A stretch of 42,216 nucleotides of DNA from Gracilaria domingensis (Eukaryota; Rhodophyta; Florideophyceae; Gracilariales; Gracilariaceae), in the NCBI GenBank assembly GCA_022539475.1, contig VCMS01000393.1:27376-69591 (forward strand), given 5' to 3'. The notes beneath the pieces were generated by a model. The model searched no databases. It was not told the DNA's origin and worked only from the letters and a program-made list of their open reading frames with translations. Each line of letters begins with the position of its first letter. Within the stretch, counting starts at the first letter, position 1. Shown here one piece after another: positions 36,247-42,216 of the stretch. The position numbers were made by a program, and so were the translations under genes.

Positions 36247-37220
36247 TGTAGAGCAACGCATTTCGCGTGGTTATCAGGATGATGCGCCTCATATACTCAG
36301 GGGAGTGATACGAGGATGCACTCGAAGAGTTATGAGTTGGACCCAATTTTGGCGGTTACTTTTGGAATGGCTTTCCCACAGTTACCTGTAATCAGGGTTG
36401 CCATTGCTGGCCAATACCGCTAGGTGGACGCGTGTACTACACCACCGTGTGTGTGCATATTACGGGACAATAGGTAGTGCACCTGAGGTGCCTGACACTG
36501 GGCTAGCCACGTGTACGGACCCCTGCGGGTGTGCACCACGTGTACATAGTTAGTTTAGACCTACTTAGGTGAGCTCGACCTCGTCGTCGCGAGCACCTTT
36601 GTAAAGTCAACCCGAGCACTTCTAAGTGAACTCTTTGTCGAGTAGCGCTCTCCTGAGTGGACTCTACACGAGTGAGGCTCTGGCGCCAACCGCCTACGTG
36701 GGTTATCACTCTCGCGAGTATAGCCACGTCTGGTTACGGTGGTCCTACCCTCTCGGTACCTTTGAGGAACATCTGTCGTTGATGTCGGGACCTGAGGGTC
36801 GTACCGAGGAGATATAGGACTAGATTACGAAGTGATCCGACTCTGTATAGAGTTTTGCCGTGTTTACGGAAACCCGTGCATTACCGTTGGAGGATCTCGC
36901 CCCGCTCCGGGCACAGTGCCGAGGAGGCCCTACCCGTCGCGTGTGGGTGTTGTTTGGTTGTTGTTTTCTGTTGCTTTCCCTCTCGGGACTACACCTGTCG
37001 TTGGTCGTGTTTCATCGTTGCCGATACCACCCCATCTCTGGAGTTTCTCATCGTTTCCTCACCACGTGGCCTAGCACCTCTGTAGGTATAGCCAGTTGCC
37101 ACTTCGGTCTTACAACCGAGTTACAGTGGTACAGAGGGCTCTGTCACTGGTCTGCCATCTCTCACGAGAGCGGACCTTCGGACAGTCTGGTGGGTTTCAC
37201 TCTTCCGAGTTTGCCCCACA
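36247..37220 (+). repeat. 3' LTR of element 2
   Basis: 974 bp, TGTAGAGC...GCCCCACA. The reverse complement is at 39806-40779. The sequence beyond 37220 belongs to element 3, not to a matching target duplication. Confidence 0.92.
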
Positions 37221-37329
37221 CTGTCGTCACCGAATGACTCGGTTTGGACCCGTCCTGGGGAACTGAAAAATCTCCGGTCTTGGGAGTGAACTCCTCCACC
37301 ATGTCTTGGTTCTGAACCGTAACGGTGTT

Positions 37330-38625
37330 TCAACTATTTTCAAAATCGTTTCGGTTCATCACCGCGACCTCATAGGATGCTCTCGACACACGAGCAATGC
37401 CCTCAGGTGGGAGCGATTCATAATTCCCAATAATGGTCGACCATTCCCGAAGTGGGAACGTGCACTGCGGTGCTGGATGGCCAAACTGGTAATATCGATA
37501 ACAAAGCACCGTGGCCGGTTGGCCCACATGACGAACGTGCAAAGCAAGTTGCGGCGACGAGTACCTGACCTCAGGTTTTCTGTACTCAACTGTGTTCGTT
37601 CCAGGAGCAACCTGTCGAAACCCAGCATGGGTACCTTCACCGTACAAAGCGAGATCATTCTGCATCGTCATCGCTGACCTCTGCGGAAGTTCCGGCTTCG
37701 GAGAAACCCCAGAATCTTGGTGAGAATACAACTCTTCTATCTCGCGCTGCGAGTTTTCAAACCAATTCAAATCCAAAGAGGATGACGACATATCTGATAT
37801 AGACGTCTCAGTTTCAGACGTGCTCATATGAGAGTGAACCGTCTTGCGGTGTCCAGAACGAAAACCAGATGACTTGGTGCGTTTTCCTTTCAATCTCTTT
37901 CGAGAACTCCTACCGTGTGAACGGGAACGCTTGCAACTCTTCCGAGGAGGAAGTTCAGTATCCGATGAGTCGGAAAATGAACTCGAATACGATGTGGATG
38001 AGTCAGTGTCAGTTGATGAACTCTCTGAAGAGGACAATCTCTTTCGAGAGGAATGGCGTGAACCGGACTTACGGCTTCCTTTCCGAGAACGGAAACCATC
38101 AACAACCGTAGCATCGGGGAGATCCTTCTTGGCATTCAAAGGCTTCTCCAATACATCCATACGTTCACCAATTTGGTTCAACTTAACAGTAAACTCCTCA
38201 TGTGAGGCTTCAGAAAAACCAATCATCTCGATAATCGAGGAAACGTCGAGTCGCAACTCGCGATTATCTGCCGACACGTCTCGGAGTTTGATATCAGAAA
38301 TATCTCGTCTGGGATTCGACAGCATTTCCAACTGGACTTGCTGACCAAGGACCAAATCTTTGGTAGCAGACTCCATCCTGGAGAACAAAAGAGCGTCCGT
38401 ATTCCGGCAGTCAGATAATCCATGAACCACAGGTGTGGGATCAACAGACCACCCAGCTTCGGAAACTGACAAAACAGACAATACTGTCGGAGGGTCGGAT
38501 GAACCTTCGCCAACACCCATCCCTTGGGGAACAGTGTGCAAATCCAAACGTGGAGAATCGTCAGCATCTCCCGAATGGGTCGAACCGTCATCGGTTTTGT
38601 CTGATGACAACATGAACATCATCAT
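37330..38625 (-). pseudogene. gag: Gag of element 3 with internal deletion and altered zinc knuckle
   Basis: 431 residues from ATG 38625, still open. The N-terminal coiled coil, the basic and Ser-rich section (KKRLKGKRTKSS) and the C-terminal part are present, with the NYESLPPEG end aligning to QYESLTPAE of element 1. The whole capsid-like region that carries KELKP...YRYYRL and MFVDGLD in the other Gags is absent, roughly 230-260 residues lost in frame. The knuckle reads CYRYYQFGHPAPQC: the second Cys is Tyr, so zinc binding should fail. It probably cannot form a particle; either a decaying copy or a protein kept for another role. The end lacks the QKN-stop frameshift site. Confidence 0.72.
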
Positions 38626-38803
38626 GATGAACCGAAAATTCGGTGCGAACGAAAACGCTCACCACAACTTCCGAAAAGCGGAGAACAACGAGAGAATGAT
38701 TCAACCGAACCGAAACACGGTATCAATCGAAACCAATCTCCCAAAAAAGGAACCCAATCTCACAAATTCCACACTCGTAAGAGTACAAATTGATCACAAT
38801 CCC

Positions 38804-38821
38804 TTCTAAGTCGGGAGACCA
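38804..38821 (-). promoter_or_regulatory. Primer-binding site, element 3
   Basis: On the - strand TGGTCTCCCGACTTAGAA, 2 nt inside the LTR and identical to element 2. Confidence 0.8.
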
Positions 38822-38823
38822 GA

Positions 38824-39789
38824 TGTAGAGCAACACCCAAAAGGGTGATGATCCACAGGATGTCCGAGTCCTGCTCCCTGTAAGGGCAGACTCAGCAGAA
38901 GAGCCCTCTGTCCGCACTCAAGCCGAGGGGCTAGCCGGCTGTAAGACCGGAGAGGGTACCTGGATATACCTACAGAGGTGAGAAACCAAGAAAGGATGGT
39001 GATCAATACACAGTACGGAAACCCAGAGAAAGGGGGAAAGAAGGGGAAAGGAACCGTAAATACGGGGAATGCCTCAAAGGAAACCAACCCAGAAGCGGAG
39101 CCAAGGCCCGTGCCAACCGGCGGAAACAGGGCCAAGAGCGGAGCGACAACGGCGACCAATGCCGAAGTAAACCCAATACAGGGGCGGAAACCAAACCTAA
39201 ACCAGGTGACTATGTCCAAAGCGACGCAACTCCAGGGCCAAGACGCTTGACACTAGCCGGAATCGGATCAACAACAAATGACCATTCAGTAGTGAGACAG
39301 AGCTTCCTAAGAGACCCTGAGGGGATAGTTGTACAGGAACCAAACGTGGTTACCTGCCTAAAAAGGGGTTGTAAACCTACGAAGGAAGTACAAACTAGCA
39401 CCAAGCCTTTGGTTAAGCGAGGCGACCTCAGTTGACTTTACTTAGTGCCCGCGACCGGGAGGTCACGCTCACCTAAGTAGATTCAACTAGACATTAAACT
39501 AACAATATTAACTAATGTAGTGCACACCTTACGAGGTCCATACACGTGGCTAACCCACTGTCAGGGTGTCTAGAGAGGTGGTGCACTAGCTAAAATCTAC
39601 ACACTATCCACGTGTCCATGACCATGCAATGGTTCCAAGACCGACTTCACCTGACAAGGTTCACCAGAAACATCCCCAACATTACCCAAGTAGTGGGGCC
39701 AGTCTCGACGATAACAGCACCTCATCCCGGAGGGAGCGCACATCCTAAGCGGGCTCATCAGTACCCGTGAGTGGTGGTTTTCCACTACA
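38824..39789 (-). repeat. 5' LTR of element 3
   Basis: 966 bp, TGTAGAGC...CCACTACA. It is homologous to but well diverged from the element 2/4 LTR; shared blocks include the CCCTCTGT...ATACCTACAGAGG region and TCACCTAAGTAG. No partner LTR in the window. Only 16 bp (39790-39805) separate it from the element 4 LTR. Confidence 0.78.
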
Positions 39790-39805
39790 CAATGCAACGT
39801 GTTAC

Positions 39806-40779
39806 TGTGGGGCAAACTCGGAAGAGTGAAACCCACCAGACTGTCCGAAGGTCCGCTCTCGTGAGAGATGGCAGACCAGTGACAGAGCCCTCTGTACCAC
39901 CGTAACTCGGTTGTAAGACCGAAGTGGCAACTGGCTATACCTACAGAGGTGCTAGGCCACGTAGTGAGGAAACGATGAGAAACTCCAGAGATGGGGTGGT
40001 ATCGGCAACGATGAAACACGACCAACGACAGGTGTAGTCCCGAGAGGGAAAGCAACAGGAAACAACAACCAAACAACACCCACACGCGACGGGTAGGGCC
40101 TCCTCGGCACTGTGCCCGGAGCGGGGCGAGATCCTCCAACGGTAATGCACGGGTTTCCGTAAACACGGCAAAACTCTATACAGAGTCGGATCACTTCGTA
40201 ATCTAGTCCTATACCTCCTCGGTACGACCCTCAGGTCCCGACATCAACGACAGATGTTCCTCAAAGGTACCGAGAGGGTAGGACCACCGTAACCAGACGT
40301 GGCTATACTCGCGAGAGTGATAACCCACGTAGGCGGTTGGCGCCAGAGCCTCACTCGTGTAGAGTCCACTCAGGAGAGCGCTACTCGACAAAGAGTTCAC
40401 TTAGAAGTGCTCGGGTTGACTTTACAAAGGTGCTCGCGACGACGAGGTCGAGCTCACCTAAGTAGGTCTAAACTAACTATGTACACGTGGTGCACACCCG
40501 CAGGGGTCCGTACACGTGGCTAGCCCAGTGTCAGGCACCTCAGGTGCACTACCTATTGTCCCGTAATATGCACACACACGGTGGTGTAGTACACGCGTCC
40601 ACCTAGCGGTATTGGCCAGCAATGGCAACCCTGATTACAGGTAACTGTGGGAAAGCCATTCCAAAAGTAACCGCCAAAATTGGGTCCAACTCATAACTCT
40701 TCGAGTGCATCCTCGTATCACTCCCCTGAGTATATGAGGCGCATCATCCTGATAACCACGCGAAATGCGTTGCTCTACA
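39806..40779 (-). repeat. 3' LTR of element 4
   Basis: 974 bp, the same length as both element 2 LTRs and about 99% identical by eye. A few bases match one element 2 LTR and a few the other. Confidence 0.9.
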
Positions 40780-40792
40780 TCTCCCCCTTCTT
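40780..40792 (-). promoter_or_regulatory. Polypurine tract, element 4
   Basis: On the - strand AAGAAGGGGGAGA next to the LTR, identical to element 2. Confidence 0.82.
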
Positions 40793-40858
40793 AGAGCCGA
40801 GAACGACTTCGAGGCTGAAGTTTTGTGCGAAACGCATGTACGTAAGTACGTCACAGTC

Positions 40859-42216
40859 ATGAGCGGTACCAACTCCTCGGTTTCTATACCTCGCAAGCGC
40901 GATACACACTCAAGCGAACAGAGTATTCAAGTATCCGAACTCGATCACAGTACATCATCTGTCATTCCGATGAACCCGAATCAGTTTCCTCATCACCCGA
41001 CGGGTCAGGCGAGCGCGTCGAACTACCCTCAGCCGGGTTAGGCGACGGCTCCACTGCCTCAGTCTCAACCGATGGTCCCGGTGAACGTTCCGTTATGGAA
41101 TTCAGCGCAAGCGATGCCGCTGATGGCGAACCAAGCTGGTTGGATATCGAAGGAATCTCTCGCCGTACGCGATCCACTCCGTGATGGGTTTGTGTTCAGC
41201 CGTGCACCGTGGTTTCATCCGGTAGCTGTTAACGATGACACTCTCCTGGAGTCGTATGCCGAAAACGGCTTCCTACCGGGCGGTCTGCCGTTAGCGGTAG
41301 TGCAATCCCCAGAATGGAAAGTTCGTATAGCGATCGACCCGATGCTCCTCCGGTACGATACCCGCGAGGGTGAGAACCTGAACACCGCGCGCGCGGAACA
41401 CGCGAAGTTGGCGTACAAGAGACTCAGTCGAGTGCACCTCGAGCACCTGGTTCCACCGTCATATGGGTTCGATACTCCGTTCTACCGTACTTTCGGTGAA
41501 GTCCGATATGGAGACAACTTGGCGACGTTCGACCATGCGCGGTACGCTGGCGATGGCCCGACCACATCGAGGTTGATGTTGTGCTGGAATCGGCCCATAC
41601 TCTGAGCGGAGTTCCGTTATCTTCGCAAGAACGCTTCCCAGGGTGGGTTCGTCAACCGCATTCGGTTTGAGCGGAAAGCTCGTTCCCGTCATGGGTATCT
41701 GATTCCGTACCCGAATATCGAGACCGAGAGGTACAGACCGCAGGCCTTTGTTGGACGGTTCCCCCCTCTACCAGATTGGTGGCGTGATGTGGAGGTACCC
41801 AAAGGGTGTTTTGCAGAACTGCCTCCGTGCTTGAGTTACATCGGCTCCCGATTGATCAACGATCCGCGTTCAGGATGGTGGGGTCTGGTAGCCGGCGAGT
41901 GGGCGGCACGCGTAGCAGCGTTTCTCCTCTGGGAGGCTTACGACAACTACCGTGTTTGGTATATTCCGCCGATGCTTCGCAGCATTATCCGCTCGCTGGA
42001 TTTGCACACTCCCTTGGGGTCCGAAGAGAACGTGGATGAGATCCATTACATCTTGGATGTTATCGATGGAGTCGATTGGGAAACGGTGCCCCGTTCGCAG
42101 CGTGGGAAAGGTCCTCGTCGTCACTACGACCGCTCACCCGGTAGGAGACATCCCACCGCAGGAGATTTCGTGTATTACGACCCATGGGAGGGTACGATGA
42201 CGACTAGCGCATATGC
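40859..42216 (+). pseudogene. ORF X of element 4, partial, with nonsense codons
   Basis: Near-identical to ORF X of element 2. ATG at 40859 opens 60 codons to TAG at 41039-41041 (element 2 has TAA at this codon). The main frame starts at ATG 41072 and meets TGA at 41603-41605, where element 2 has CGA; this is a C-to-T change at a CpG. After that codon the same frame (AEFRYLRKNASQGG...) stays open to the window edge at 42216. The TGA looks like a recent inactivating mutation. The shared earlier stop is discussed as a separate finding. Confidence 0.8.

Larger units (their letters stand above)
13493..37220 (+). mobile_element. Element 2: Ty3/gypsy chromovirus, interrupted by element 1
   Basis: Order: 5' LTR (13493-13564 plus 25339-26240), primer-binding site, gag, pol, separate chromodomain frame, antisense ORF X, polypurine tract, 3' LTR (36247-37220). 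Removing element 1 and one GGATG copy leaves a 974-bp 5' LTR, exactly the length of the 3' LTR; I count about six mismatches between them. The 5 bp outside the two LTRs (TTTCC and CTGTC) do not match, so the element has lost its target duplication, probably by recombination with element 3 or another copy. Confidence 0.85.
37221..39789 (-). mobile_element. Element 3: 5' end of a related chromovirus (LTR, PBS, gag only)
   Basis: On the - strand: 5' LTR 38824-39789, primer-binding site, leader, shortened gag, then about 110 bp cut off by the 3' LTR of element 2. Pol and the 3' LTR are missing. No matching pieces are seen to the left of 13493, so a simple nested insertion does not explain the break. 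Confidence 0.75.
39806..42216 (-). mobile_element. Element 4: 3' end of a chromovirus, inverted near-copy of element 2
   Basis: Contains the 3' LTR, polypurine tract and ORF X, running off the window end. It is the reverse complement of 34810-37220, also 2411 bp long, with only scattered substitutions. gag-pol should lie to the right on the - strand. Confidence 0.88.

Noticed and set aside
25334..37220. Hairpins as an element-wide excess over chance
   Set aside because: Many 4-5 bp hairpins are visible across LTRs and gag, but about five per kb with 5-bp stems are expected by chance; only the CCGC...GCGG array is clearly special.

Overview
This is nuclear eukaryotic DNA dominated by LTR retrotransposons. 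About 28 of 42 kb is Ty3/gypsy-type sequence, most of it from one family of chromodomain-bearing elements (chromoviruses) nested in and recombined with each other. The host genes are compact and nearly intron-free. They include a type II membrane carbohydrate sulfotransferase, a type common in seaweeds that make sulfated galactans. Compact genes, about 50-55% GC and chromovirus clusters suggest a red macroalga (Chondrus-like). That is an inference; no rRNA or organelle marker is present to prove it.

Layout. 1-3480: decayed 3' two-thirds of a Ty3/gypsy pol of a different lineage. 3892-5429: a transcribed-looking stretch with no ATG at all on the + strand, containing a two-finger C2H2 protein whose start codon seems to be made by splicing. 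5800-6744: sulfotransferase. 6849-10039: two tandem paralogous three-pass membrane proteins on the - strand. 11073-12683: secreted protein with four 10-cysteine repeats, cut in the middle by one in-frame TAG. 13493-37220: element 2 (+ strand gag-pol), whose 5' LTR was split by element 1 (13565-25333, - strand gag-pol) with a 5-bp target duplication GGATG. 37221-39789: element 3, a 5' LTR, primer-binding site and capsid-less gag on the - strand. 39806-42216: the 3' end of element 4, an inverted near-copy of the 3' end of element 2.

The main biological point is shared by elements 1, 2 and 4. Between the end of pol and the 3' LTR each carries a roughly 550-600 codon gene in the OPPOSITE orientation to gag-pol, starting 53-80 nt from the 3' LTR (called ORF X here). 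Its product is conserved between diverged elements but matches no retroelement protein I recognise. Gag and Pol appear to be joined by -1 ribosomal frameshifting at a conserved GAAAAAC site followed by strong RNA structure. All three visible primer-binding sites share 18 nt that fit the 3' end of a tRNA with C1-G72 and A73, which points to tRNA-Tyr. The chromodomain ends Pol in element 1 but is a separate small reading frame in element 2.
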